Below, in pieces: positions 54,168-62,712 of a stretch of 64,000 nt of DNA (position 1 is its first letter; every line of letters starts with the position of its first letter). The stretch is taken from positions 231,553 to 295,552 of the forward strand of contig JAERTG010000023.1 in assembly GCA_016845065.1 (NCBI GenBank). Reading direction: 5' to 3'. The notes beneath the pieces are model-generated. The model did not search any database. It was not told the origin of the DNA and saw only the letters and a list, made by a program, of their open reading frames with translations. Made by a program: the position numbers and the translations under genes. The stretch is from Fidelibacterota bacterium (lineage in GTDB: Bacteria; Fidelibacterota; UBA8477; JABMPR01).

Positions 54168-54665
54168 CTAAATCTCAAAGGTCTTTTTAGCCATGGCTTT
54201 GGAAGCGGTAAGCACAGTAATATTTGCTTCATAAGCCCTACTGGCTGACATTAGATCCACCATTTCCTCAACGACACTAACATTTGGCATCTTTACATAG
54301 CCGTTTTCATCGGCGCGTGGATTGGTGGGATCATGAATGATCTTTTCACCACCCACTTCAACAATTTCATATTTGTTTTCTACTATTCCAGAGGGACCAT
54401 GTTTTTTTCCATTTGAGCCAGTCAAGGCTAGATGTTTCGCATTAGATTGTGTGAGTTTTAATGACAATTTTTCGCCAAACTGTTGCCCGAGTGAGTTGTT
54501 TTTATTCTTGAGTAGGGCCACTTTCTTATGGTAAAGATTTCCATTTTGATCGGGGAGTGCTTCAGCATTGGCTATATTTTCAGAAATAACCTCCATGCGT
54601 TTGAGCTGTGAAGAAATCCCACCGTAGGATGCCTTTATGGCTGAGAGTATTCCTTGAATTTCCAA
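54168..54665 (-). CDS. flgC: Proximal rod protein FlgC
   Basis: The 165-residue protein has the family start (RMEVISENIANAEALPDQNG) and end (EEMVDLMSASRAYEANITVL). The start codon is TTG, placed 7 bases after GGGAG. It forms the proximal rod with FlgB and FlgF. Confidence 0.95.
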   Translation of the reverse strand: MEIQGILSAIKASYGGISSQLKRMEVISENIANAEALPDQNGNLYHKKVALLKNKNNSLGQQFGEKLSLKLTQSNAKHLALTGSNGKKHGPSGIVENKYEIVEVGGEKIIHDPTNPRADENGYVKMPNVSVVEEMVDLMSASRAYEANITVLTASKAMAKKTFEI

Positions 54666-54676
54666 AATATTTCTCC

Positions 54677-55063
54677 CTATCTATTCCGACCAACGATAGC
54701 CGTGGATATCCCTGAGTAGTAGCGGGCCAGGGAGCGAGTGACAAATTCAAATCGAATCTGGTTAACACTCAGATCTGTCATTTCACGGGCTAAATCAACT
54801 GAACCCCCAGAGTTCTTCTGACCACTAGTAGTGCTCGCTTTATTCCAGTTTGAATGCTGGATATGATTTTCGCGACTCGCTCTCACTCCAGATCTGTTCA
54901 TAGCTGATTGTAGTTGTTCAGAAAAATTAGTGTTTATTCGTTCGTATTTTGCCGTATTGACATTGGCAACATTTTGGGCAATGGCCTTGTGTTGCTTATC
55001 GTGTACATCTACCGCTTTTTTGAGCAGATTCGCGTAATTAGTGGTTAGTATTCCAATATCCAT
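54677..55063 (-). CDS. flgB: Proximal rod protein FlgB
   Basis: The 128-residue protein has the FlgB start (HDKQ-like VDVHDKQHKAIAQNVANVNT) and the end NQIRFEFVTRSLARYYSGIS. An AGGTG box lies just before the ATG. It opens the main flagellar operon, whose upstream region carries candidate promoter elements. Confidence 0.95.
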   Translation of the reverse strand: MDIGILTTNYANLLKKAVDVHDKQHKAIAQNVANVNTAKYERINTNFSEQLQSAMNRSGVRASRENHIQHSNWNKASTTSGQKNSGGSVDLAREMTDLSVNQIRFEFVTRSLARYYSGISTAIVGRNR

Positions 55064-55307
55064 GACACCTAAATAGTCAAATGCTATGCCACTTCTTTCC
55101 GCCCGATGTTTAAAGCTTTCCCATGGAGATTATGAAGGTACCTTTCCTATTATATATACTGGTTTTAGATCCTCCTTATTGTGTATATTTAATTTATAAT
55201 CATCTCAATGAACCTCGAAACATTAAGCGCTGAGCGGAAAATATTTCCAAGTGGAGGCCAATATGTTCAGCATGAATTGCAACGGTTACATTGGCCTGTC
55301 AGATCAT

Positions 55308-55394
55308 TTAGTTCACTGGGTTATCTAAAGATTTCTGAAAATAGGCAGCGCTAATCTCAGAAATGTAAGCTCCTTTTAAAAACGGATCTGACAT
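55308..55394 (-). CDS. Possible 28-residue leader peptide
   Basis: An ATG at 55394, about 30 bases downstream of the sigma-28-like promoter, opens a frame encoding MSDPFLKGAYISEISAAYFQ and ending KSLDNPVN. The amino-acid composition looks protein-like, but no ribosome binding site is visible and no family is recognised. Translation is uncertain. Confidence 0.2.
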   Translation of the reverse strand: MSDPFLKGAYISEISAAYFQKSLDNPVN

Positions 55395-55432
55395 TCGGGA
55401 TTTCTTGAGATATACTGCTTGGAGTGTGAGTT

Positions 55433-55458
55433 TTATCGGTGAGGAGTGAGTTAGTTTA
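55433..55458 (-). promoter_or_regulatory. Sigma-28-like promoter upstream of flgB
   Basis: The minus strand reads TAAA, then a 14-nt spacer, then ACCGATAA, close to the FliA/SigD consensus TAAA-N14/16-GCCGATAA. A T replaced by A at the first -10 base and a short spacer lower the score. fliA is encoded in the same cluster. Confidence 0.5.
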
Positions 55459-55470
55459 ATACAAACTAAC
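55450..55470. repeat. Inverted repeat overlapping the -35 region
   Basis: GTTAGTTT and AAACTAAC are exact reverse complements separated by AATAC. The repeat covers the -35 element of the sigma-28-like promoter, as a repressor or activator site might. There is no T-run, so it is not a terminator. Confidence 0.45.
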
Positions 55471-55586
55471 GTTAAAGATCGTGCCAGGTATTTATTTGAA
55501 CATTAAGTAGTTATTTTTACTGCAGAGCCCCGAGGCGACATTCAATTTCGGATAGAATCTAAATTCATAAGACCTAGATTTTACTC

Positions 55587-58097
55587 TCAGGCATTAAATC
55601 GAGGAATATCATCACCAAGGATTAGGATAGTTGGTGAACTACGCATATCACTGTTTTTCTTGGTGATAGCTGTGGTTATTTGTGAGTCTTCAATTGCTGG
55701 GAACCAAATTTTGAACATTGAGCCATACCCTTTATTGCTTGAAATCAAAATATGACCATTCATCTTCTTAACAATTCCATATACCACAGCCAGTCCCAAC
55801 CCGGTACCTTGGCCAATTTCCTTGGTAGTATAAAACGGATCAAATATCCTCTCAGTTGTGGCCTCATCCATTCCAATCCCATTATCGCCTACCCTGAGTT
55901 CTATGACTCTTTTACTGCCAATTTCCAGCTCATCCAATTCAGCAATTTCTTGTTTTGCAATTTCCTTTGCCGAAATAATCAGAAGGCCATCTTTGCTTCC
56001 TATAGCCTGATTGGCGTTATTGCATAAATTAAGAATAATTTGCTGCATCTGGGTTCGCTCGCCCATAACTGGGTGTGCCTGCATATCAATATCCTGACGC
56101 AACTCAATATTTTTCGGTAGATATGCTTGCACAAGGTCAAGCATATCTAATAAAATATCCTGAATTTTTATGGGGGTGAAGTCCTCACCTGCAGGTTGGC
56201 TAAAAGCCAGAATTTGCTTAACTAAATTACCGGCCTGTTCTCCAGATTGAATGATTTGTTTAAAGTTAGCTTTTAATTTTTCATCATCGGGGAGACTTTT
56301 TTCAATAAGACCAGCATATAAAAATTGTGACTGCAGAATATTGTTGAAATCGTGTGCTATTCCAGCAGCCATGATCCCTATAGCCTCAAGCTTCTGTGCT
56401 TGGCGTAGTTGGACCTCAAGAGCTTTACGCTCAGTGATATTTGTAACGAAAACTAAAAATAAATTCTGCTCAAGCTTGACCATGTCCACAATTAATGTCC
56501 CAGAACTATTATCCTTGGTGTGATAAAACATTTCTCCCGAAACTTTTCCAACTTTAGCGACAGTAGTGAAAAAATCCTCAATCGAGTTTCCATCCTCCTG
56601 CTCCATGATTTCATCCAATCGCATCATTTGTAATTCTGCAGTGGTATAACCAGTAATTGCTATGGCAGCACCGTTCACTTCAAGAATATTTCCTGTAGCT
56701 TCTGTGATAAATATCCCATTGGGTGCATTTTCGACATAACTCCTTAATTTGCTTTCACTCTCTTCTAACAATTTCGAGGTAGTATTTTGCTTAGTAATGT
56801 CCTGGATCGTTCCAATTGCACGAACCATCCGCTCATTTTCATCGAAGTAAAGTTCACAATATAGCTTTACCCATTTAACGCTATCCTGGTCAAGACAGAG
56901 ACGATGAGTAACTTCAAAGAGGTTATTTAATTTTGATACATTCTGAAAAGCTTCTGTTACGTATTTTTCATCAACTGGATGTACCTTTTCCAAATATAAT
57001 TCGAAGGTCGGTTCTACCTCACCTGGTCGATACCCAAATAGACTATAGACCTCCTCTGAGCAATAGATTGTAGCCGTCGATGCATCATACTCCCAATTTC
57101 CCAGATGAGCTATCCGTTGAGCCTCTTTAAGACTTCTTTCACTTCTGAGAAGTTCCTCTTCCATCAATTTGCGTTTGGTGATATTTACAGCGGTACCGTC
57201 GTAATAGAGGACATTGCCAGAATCATCAAACACCAGATGAGTATTTTCCACGACAATTATTTTTTCATTATTTGAAGTCAACCATACCGATTCATACCCA
57301 TAAATTTTTCCATTCTGTTCTATTTCATCTTTAAATTTCTTGCGCATGAAAAGTTGGTTTCTGTTATCCTCCTCTTCCAAATTCCGTTTTTGCAGTTCTT
57401 CCAGAGAGTTAAAACCAAGCATTTCTAGCAGGGCAGGATTTACATCAATTATCTGACCTTCAGGCGTCGTTCGATAGGTACCGATAGGAGATTCATCGAT
57501 AATCCTCTGATTTGATATCGCTGAATTCAGGATATCATCTTGTGACTGTTCATTCTTTTTGAGATCTTTAAACGAAAAGAGCTTCCCTATTAGCTGTTCA
57601 GCCTCATCACGCACAGGTGTTACGAACACAGAATATGATCTATTCATTCCTTCCTGCATTTCAAGCTGAATATCTTTGTTGGGGAATGGTCTGATTTCAG
57701 AAATATCACATACACTCAACTTCCCTTGAGGTGCTTCACTAAGCGCCTGGGATAGAGGCTGGCTAACTATTTCTGCCGCGTTTAAATTAAATAAATCTAA
57801 AGCAGTTTGATTAATATGGAGGATGATATGGTTTTTATCGACTACCAAAAGCGCTTCAGTTGTGGATTGGAAGGCTTGGGTTACTAGTTCTGTGGAAGCG
57901 TTGTGGTATTCAACATCTTTACGGAGAGTGTTTAGTCCTAGAATAATATTATCTATGGCATCCTTATCAACTGCTACCAACCGGTGCTCCTCATGCAAGT
58001 CCTCTGCTAGTTTCTTTATATCCTCAGCTATCTCGGCCAGACTCGAAGCGCTAGTCTTTTCCGATTTATCATCCACTTTTGAAATTATTTTATCCAT
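55587..58097 (-). CDS. Multi-PAS sensor kinase with vestigial receiver
   Basis: The 836-residue protein contains about four PAS domains (for instance TEALLVVDKNHIILHINQTA, GTYRTTPEGQIIDVNPALLE, YCSEEVYSLFGYRPGEVEP and NGIFITEATGNILEVNGAAI). They are followed by a HisKA domain with MAAGIAHDFNNILQSQ and an ATPase domain (NLCNNANQAIG, DNGIGMDE, GTGLGLAVVYGI). After the kinase core the sequence ends TILILGDDIPRFNA and stops, which looks like the first strand of a receiver domain cut short. No membrane segment is present. It may control surface or motility genes; a partner is not evident. Confidence 0.88.
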   Translation of the reverse strand: MDKIISKVDDKSEKTSASSLAEIAEDIKKLAEDLHEEHRLVAVDKDAIDNIILGLNTLRKDVEYHNASTELVTQAFQSTTEALLVVDKNHIILHINQTALDLFNLNAAEIVSQPLSQALSEAPQGKLSVCDISEIRPFPNKDIQLEMQEGMNRSYSVFVTPVRDEAEQLIGKLFSFKDLKKNEQSQDDILNSAISNQRIIDESPIGTYRTTPEGQIIDVNPALLEMLGFNSLEELQKRNLEEEDNRNQLFMRKKFKDEIEQNGKIYGYESVWLTSNNEKIIVVENTHLVFDDSGNVLYYDGTAVNITKRKLMEEELLRSERSLKEAQRIAHLGNWEYDASTATIYCSEEVYSLFGYRPGEVEPTFELYLEKVHPVDEKYVTEAFQNVSKLNNLFEVTHRLCLDQDSVKWVKLYCELYFDENERMVRAIGTIQDITKQNTTSKLLEESESKLRSYVENAPNGIFITEATGNILEVNGAAIAITGYTTAELQMMRLDEIMEQEDGNSIEDFFTTVAKVGKVSGEMFYHTKDNSSGTLIVDMVKLEQNLFLVFVTNITERKALEVQLRQAQKLEAIGIMAAGIAHDFNNILQSQFLYAGLIEKSLPDDEKLKANFKQIIQSGEQAGNLVKQILAFSQPAGEDFTPIKIQDILLDMLDLVQAYLPKNIELRQDIDMQAHPVMGERTQMQQIILNLCNNANQAIGSKDGLLIISAKEIAKQEIAELDELEIGSKRVIELRVGDNGIGMDEATTERIFDPFYTTKEIGQGTGLGLAVVYGIVKKMNGHILISSNKGYGSMFKIWFPAIEDSQITTAITKKNSDMRSSPTILILGDDIPRFNA

Positions 58098-58252
58098 ACC
58101 ACCAATTCCTATGCCTGGAGTGAAAATTATTCTGCATTAAGCGTTTTTTTGAAGCAAAAATTATTATGATGCCCATCTCACCTGGTTACCAACTTTAATT
58201 TTTCCAATGACTCTGTTTCAACTTGTATATTAGTATTGAGAGTGCTTCAATC

Positions 58253-59212
58253 TCAAACTATGTCAGGGTATAGTAATTTTGCACAATCCGGACAAATACC
58301 ATGAGAAAATTTGGCATCTGGAAGTCGTTCACTGATAAATCTTTCAGGATCGATCCAAGGTGATCGTTCCTTATCCTCATCTCTTATTTTTTTGCAGGAT
58401 GCGCAGATTGGTATTATCCCCGCCAGACTTTTATTCTGATCAACTGATTCCTGCAATTGCTTTAATATGGCTTTTCGCTCTGTGATGTCCCGCAATATTT
58501 CGAAACAAGCCTCCTGCCCTCTGTGTTCAATGATTGCAGAACTGACCTCAATCTCTATCATCGAGCCGTCTTTTTTCTTTATTTCTGTTTCATATTGTGA
58601 GAGATTATTTTTAACCTCTTTATGTTGAATATCTCTTTGGGCAAGCATCTCCAGACCTTTTTCTGTGTAAATTTGCTGAAAGCTTAGTGCCGCAAGTTCT
58701 CTTTCAGAATATCCAAGTATATTTGAAAAAGCCCCATTAAAATAAATGTACCTTCCGTCTCGGCGAATACCGATGGCGTCAGATGACATTTCAACCAGAA
58801 GCCTGTATTTTTCTTCATTGGCCTTTAGTTTCAATTCCATCTGATGTCTGTACAGGGTCATTTCAATACTGGCATACAAATTCTCAGATTGAAAAGGTTT
58901 AACGATGTATCCGAATGGACCGGTGATCTTTGCTCGCTCCAGGGTTTTTGAATCCGTACGTGCTGAGAGGTAAATGATTGGTACATCTGTTATTTGAATA
59001 ATTTTCTCAGCAGCTTCAATGCCATCCATAATTCCTGCGAGATTGATATCCATGAGAATAAGATCTGGCATCAGCTCTTTGACGTGGCGAACTGCTTCTT
59101 CCCCAGTAGTAAACATACTGCAAATTTCATATTCATGTGCTTCTAAAATTATTTTTATAGCTCGGGCAGAAACCTCTTCATCCTCTATTACCATTACTCG
59201 AATCTGACTCAA
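58253..59212 (-). CDS. Receiver-PAS protein with C-terminal CASCK domain
   Basis: The 319-residue protein has a CheY-like receiver (1-125; VMVIEDEEVSARA, LILMDINLAG, YIVKPFQSENLY), a PAS domain (about 130-250; AIGIRRDGRYIYFNGAFSNI) and a C-terminal Cys-rich segment (IIPICASCKKIRDEDKERSP, FSHGICPDCAKLLYPDIV). The CxxC pairs suggest a metal- or redox-binding ribbon. This tail occurs on many environmental sensor proteins; its function is unknown to me. The start is TTG, preceded by AGGAG. Confidence 0.85.
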   Translation of the reverse strand: MSQIRVMVIEDEEVSARAIKIILEAHEYEICSMFTTGEEAVRHVKELMPDLILMDINLAGIMDGIEAAEKIIQITDVPIIYLSARTDSKTLERAKITGPFGYIVKPFQSENLYASIEMTLYRHQMELKLKANEEKYRLLVEMSSDAIGIRRDGRYIYFNGAFSNILGYSERELAALSFQQIYTEKGLEMLAQRDIQHKEVKNNLSQYETEIKKKDGSMIEIEVSSAIIEHRGQEACFEILRDITERKAILKQLQESVDQNKSLAGIIPICASCKKIRDEDKERSPWIDPERFISERLPDAKFSHGICPDCAKLLYPDIV

Positions 59213-59426
59213 GGGTATTCTCCTGATATTATTATTCTCAATTCTACAGCTCCAGAATATTATCCAGAGACAATCTTTGGATTGCGTTTAAAATATAGCT
59301 TCTGGCATGAGCTGCTTCCCAGCAAAACATCGTTTGATATGTCTATGGTTTTATCCCTCAACATCATTTTAGTCTTGCGCTCATGTTGGATGGCTTAGAT
59401 CTTTGACTTTGTGAGCTGGATTGATC

Positions 59427-60305
59427 TCATTTTAAACCTTCTTCATCTGCCAAATCTGGATATAGTTTTTTAATGCAATCTGGGTATATACTATGACTGA
59501 ACTCTGCCTCAGAATGATACTGGATATAGGACTCTAGTTTGTTCCAATACCCTTTATCGTCGCGAATATTTTTACACGAGGCACAGATTGGGAGTAGTCC
59601 ACTTAGAGTTCTAACTTCGCTAATAGCCTCTTTCAACTCGATGATAAGATTATCTTTCTCAGCTTGGGTTCGCTGGTGTTCTTCAATCTCAATTTTAACC
59701 TCTTCCAGGGCTTGCTTGGTCTCTTCCTTTTGGAATCGAAGCCGGCGTCTTATTTTTGAGATAAACCCTCCAAAAAAAGCGAACCAAACCAGCAAAATAC
59801 TAAACAAGCCAAAGAGGAATATTTGATATTGAAGATTATATCCCGGTATATTTTGGGTAATCTCCCATAGTAAAAAACTAGCATAAATCCCAAGTACGAT
59901 TGCCACAATACCAAGATACTGCCGTAAAGTTAGGCTTAGCATTCCAAAGCTGAACGGGGGTAGGAAAAACAATAATATTATTGGTCTAGCTTCTGGTATC
60001 CAATGCATGACAAGAAAACCATATATTGAGGAGTAAACAATTTGTTCTCTCGTTAAAGAGGATTCCAAAAAGGCTAAATTTCCATTAGAGTAAAATAGAA
60101 CTGAAAAAATACTGAGACCAATGAGAACATAACCAATAAGGAAGCCCCACTGATAAGTATTTAAATCACCAATACCAATGCCTGTAATTAAATATGTTGC
60201 AAGGACTGCAACGAGGTAAGTAATACCAGATAGACGAAATCGTCGCAACCTCAACTGTTGAGCTCTTCTTATCTGATCAATCTCTATTTGTGGTGTTAGA
60301 GTCAA
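59427..60305 (-). CDS. Membrane protein with coiled coil and degenerate CASCK domain
   Basis: The 292-residue protein has about six transmembrane helices in the first 190 residues (ITYLVAVLATYLITGIGIG, FGLFSILLVWFAFFGGFISK), a coiled coil (QKEETKQALEEVKIEIEE) and a C-terminal segment LLPICASCKNIRDDKGYW. The second pair of cysteines is partly lost: FSHSIYPDCIKKLYP has Tyr where its neighbour's homologue has Cys. The start is TTG. Its membrane part suggests a sensor whose output is the Cys-rich domain. Confidence 0.75.
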   Translation of the reverse strand: MTLTPQIEIDQIRRAQQLRLRRFRLSGITYLVAVLATYLITGIGIGDLNTYQWGFLIGYVLIGLSIFSVLFYSNGNLAFLESSLTREQIVYSSIYGFLVMHWIPEARPIILLFFLPPFSFGMLSLTLRQYLGIVAIVLGIYASFLLWEITQNIPGYNLQYQIFLFGLFSILLVWFAFFGGFISKIRRRLRFQKEETKQALEEVKIEIEEHQRTQAEKDNLIIELKEAISEVRTLSGLLPICASCKNIRDDKGYWNKLESYIQYHSEAEFSHSIYPDCIKKLYPDLADEEGLK

Positions 60306-60448
60306 TTAAGTTTCCTAAATCCCAGCCAACAAGTGTTTTTACTGGATTCAAGTCATTTAGAAGCCTGAATGCGGTGGAAGTGAAGCACCCTATCGATCAC
60401 AGTTACCCACACTAGGATGATCATTTGCATTATGCATTTTATTAGAAT

Positions 60449-60472
60449 CCAATATTTGTCTTTGAATATTGG
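60449..60472. repeat. Inverted repeat CCAATATT/AATATTGG
   Basis: Two exact 8-bp arms are separated by 8 bases in the gap between the sigma-54 activator and the membrane CASCK gene. There is no T-run on either side. It might be a binding site for the adjacent activator, but it differs from the palindrome before flgF. Confidence 0.4.
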
Positions 60473-60506
60473 CGAGTCCTTGTGATTAAATGGAATGTGA
60501 AATATT

Positions 60507-61877
60507 CTATTCCTGTCTCAGCATATCTTCATTCATTTCATTGTATTGGTGTAATTTGTTCCGTAGGGTTCTGACACTAATCCCAAGCAAATCAGCTGCT
60601 TGCGTACGATTATTTGATGTTCGCTTCAGAGCGTTATGAATCATTTGTTTTTCCATCTCAGCAAGAGATGTTACCGTTTTTATTGACCCCGCATCATTAG
60701 CTGTCCGTACTTCAGACTCCATGCTAAAGTGTTTTTTTTCTATTTTAGTTTCATCACCTGAATACAATATTGCTCTTTCAATTAGATTTTCCAATTGACG
60801 AACATTACCTGGCCAATCCTCCATTGTGAGAGTTTTTAGTGTCTCCACAGCAATTTCTTTATGCTCGAAATGATATTTTAATTTGAATTTCGCCAGAAAA
60901 TGATCAACCAACAATGGGATATCAGAATTCCGTAATCTTAAAGCCGGAACCTCGATAGGGATCACATTCAATCGATAATATAGATCCGCTCGAAAAAGCC
61001 CTTCTCTAATCATTTCATCTAGATTTTGATTAGAAGTCGCAATCACCCGAACATCAATTTCAATTTCCTGGGTATTTCCCACTCTTGTTATGGTGTGATT
61101 TTGGAGTACTCTAAGCAATTTTGCCTGCATATTGCTAGGAATTTCACTGATCTCATCCAGGAGTAATGTACCGCCATCAGCTTCTTCAAATAAGCCTTTG
61201 TGCATTTTAATCGCATTTGTAAAAGATCCCTTTTCATGTCCAAACAATGTGCTTTCAAATAAAGATTCAGGAATAGCTGAACAATTAATCTTTAGAAACG
61301 GTTGATCGGATCGATCACTGCCATCATGAATCGCCTGGGCAATAAGTTCTTTACCAGTTCCACTTTCTCCTTGAATAAATACTGAAGCATCACTTCTGGC
61401 TACCATACTAATTTGATTGAAAACTGTCAGCATTTCAGGGCTAGTGCCAACAAGATGGGTGTATTTTTTATCCTCAGAAAGCTTCTGTTTGAGTACCTTC
61501 ACTTCACTTTTGAGGTCACTATACTCAAAGTATCGATTTACACGAGATTCAAGTTGGGTTATGGAAAATGGTTTTGTCACAAAATCAAAAGCACCCTTCT
61601 GGAGTGCATCAACAGCGATTTCTACTGTGCCGTAGCCGGTGATGATTAAAAATCCAAGACCCTTATATAGATCTCGGGCAATAGTCATGAATTCGACACC
61701 CGTCATACCCGGCATCATAAGATCTGTTATAACCAGGTCAAATTCTTGTTCAGACAAAACTTCTAAACCAGATTTACCATCTTTCGCATCCATAACATTA
61801 AATCCTGCCGTGGATAATGTCTCGCTTAGAATGGTTCTGAGATTCATATCATCATCAACAACAAGTATTTTTTTCAT
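60507..61877 (-). CDS. NtrC-type sigma-54 activator with GSFTNA loop
   Basis: The 456-residue activator has a receiver (1-120; D52 in LVITDLMMPG), an AAA+ domain (Walker A GESGTGKE 170-177, Walker B GGTLLLDEI) and a Fis-type HTH (NRTQAADLLGISVRTLRNKL). The sigma-54 contact loop, normally GAFTGA, reads GSFTNA (217-222); the Phe and Thr are kept. By resemblance to FlrC/FleR it may drive flagellar operons such as flgF, which has a -24/-12 promoter. No paired kinase gene is adjacent; candidates lie at 25877 and 55587. Confidence 0.92.
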   Translation of the reverse strand: MKKILVVDDDMNLRTILSETLSTAGFNVMDAKDGKSGLEVLSEQEFDLVITDLMMPGMTGVEFMTIARDLYKGLGFLIITGYGTVEIAVDALQKGAFDFVTKPFSITQLESRVNRYFEYSDLKSEVKVLKQKLSEDKKYTHLVGTSPEMLTVFNQISMVARSDASVFIQGESGTGKELIAQAIHDGSDRSDQPFLKINCSAIPESLFESTLFGHEKGSFTNAIKMHKGLFEEADGGTLLLDEISEIPSNMQAKLLRVLQNHTITRVGNTQEIEIDVRVIATSNQNLDEMIREGLFRADLYYRLNVIPIEVPALRLRNSDIPLLVDHFLAKFKLKYHFEHKEIAVETLKTLTMEDWPGNVRQLENLIERAILYSGDETKIEKKHFSMESEVRTANDAGSIKTVTSLAEMEKQMIHNALKRTSNNRTQAADLLGISVRTLRNKLHQYNEMNEDMLRQE

Positions 61878-62145
61878 ATTTGACCTTTTTTAGTTTTCAA
61901 TGAGATGGGACTAGAATTATTTGTAAATATGCTCACACACTGAAAATTTTTACAATGATCACTCGCTGTGTCATCGTCAGTTAAAACAGGTGCTCCCTAG
62001 CGCTCGACATGGTTCATCTAATGGGCTCCAGTGTGACCTACACATTCACCAAACGGATACACCAAGTAAACGTTTTGGGTATCGTCGATTTACTGCACAT
62101 TTTTTCCCTTCTGAGTTATCAGATACTCAGATCGTATTCTATATC

Positions 62146-62712
62146 TCACTGTTGCTCTTGATAAGTTTTGTGAACATGGTCCAAAGTCTTATCTCGGCTT
62201 TTTTCATCTCCGGATTTTTGCTCAGACGTTAGGATTGCCAACCTTTTATGCAAATTGGCGTTTTCTTGTTCCAACATTCGAATCTTAATGAGGTTCTCAG
62301 TTGAAGATTTATGCAAATTTTTATTATTCAGGGCTCTTTCAATTGAAGATATAACCTGCTCTATTGAAAATGGTTTAATCAGATAATCATGGATATTTTC
62401 ACGCAGACCTTTTATTGCCGTGCTAATACCGGGATATCCAGTCATAAGGATAATTATGATATCAGGGTACTTCTCCCTGATCATAGAACTCAAAGCAAGA
62501 CCATCCTGATCGGGTAACTGGATGTCAGTAATCAAAAAATCGATTGTTGTCGAGTGAGCGACCTGTAAGGCTTCAGATGTTGTAAGGGCCGTATAAACTT
62601 TATATCCTCGTTCTCCGAGTGCATATTTAAAAACATCTATAATTATTTTGTCATCGTCTACTAAAAGAATATTGAATTCTTCAGGTTGAATATTCATAGC
62701 TGAGTCGTTCAC
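62146..62712 (-). CDS. Receiver protein with coiled-coil tail
   Basis: The 188-residue protein has a receiver (FNILLVDDDKIIIDVF, FLITDIQLPDQDG, YLIKPFSIEQV) and an unusual tail of about 60 residues with heptads (IRMLEQENANLHKRLAIL) and no output domain. The start is GTG, overlapping the stop of the gene upstream (GTGA). It could be a phosphorelay intermediate or bind a partner through the coil. Confidence 0.85.
   Translation of the reverse strand: MNDSAMNIQPEEFNILLVDDDKIIIDVFKYALGERGYKVYTALTTSEALQVAHSTTIDFLITDIQLPDQDGLALSSMIREKYPDIIIILMTGYPGISTAIKGLRENIHDYLIKPFSIEQVISSIERALNNKNLHKSSTENLIKIRMLEQENANLHKRLAILTSEQKSGDEKSRDKTLDHVHKTYQEQQ

Larger units (their letters stand above)
55064..55586. other. 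Regulatory intergenic region upstream of flgB
   Basis: No gene of ordinary length was found. The stretch holds a sigma-28-like promoter (55433-55458), an 8-bp inverted repeat overlapping it (55450-55470), a 28-codon frame (55308-55394) and a GGCCAAT/ATTGGCC pair (55256-55296). A strong AAGGAGG near 55173-55179 lies upstream of flgB on the minus strand but has no start codon close to it. The sigma-28-like site would give a leader of about 360 nt. Confidence 0.6.

Noticed and set aside
55077-55091. TGGCAT-N5-TTGA sigma-54-like site just before flgB
   Set aside because: The -12 GC is replaced by GA, and it lies too close to the ATG to leave room for a leader with a ribosome binding site.
61990-62232. 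80-codon plus-strand frame
   Set aside because: It overlaps the end of a minus-strand receiver gene and has no ribosome binding site or recognised domain.
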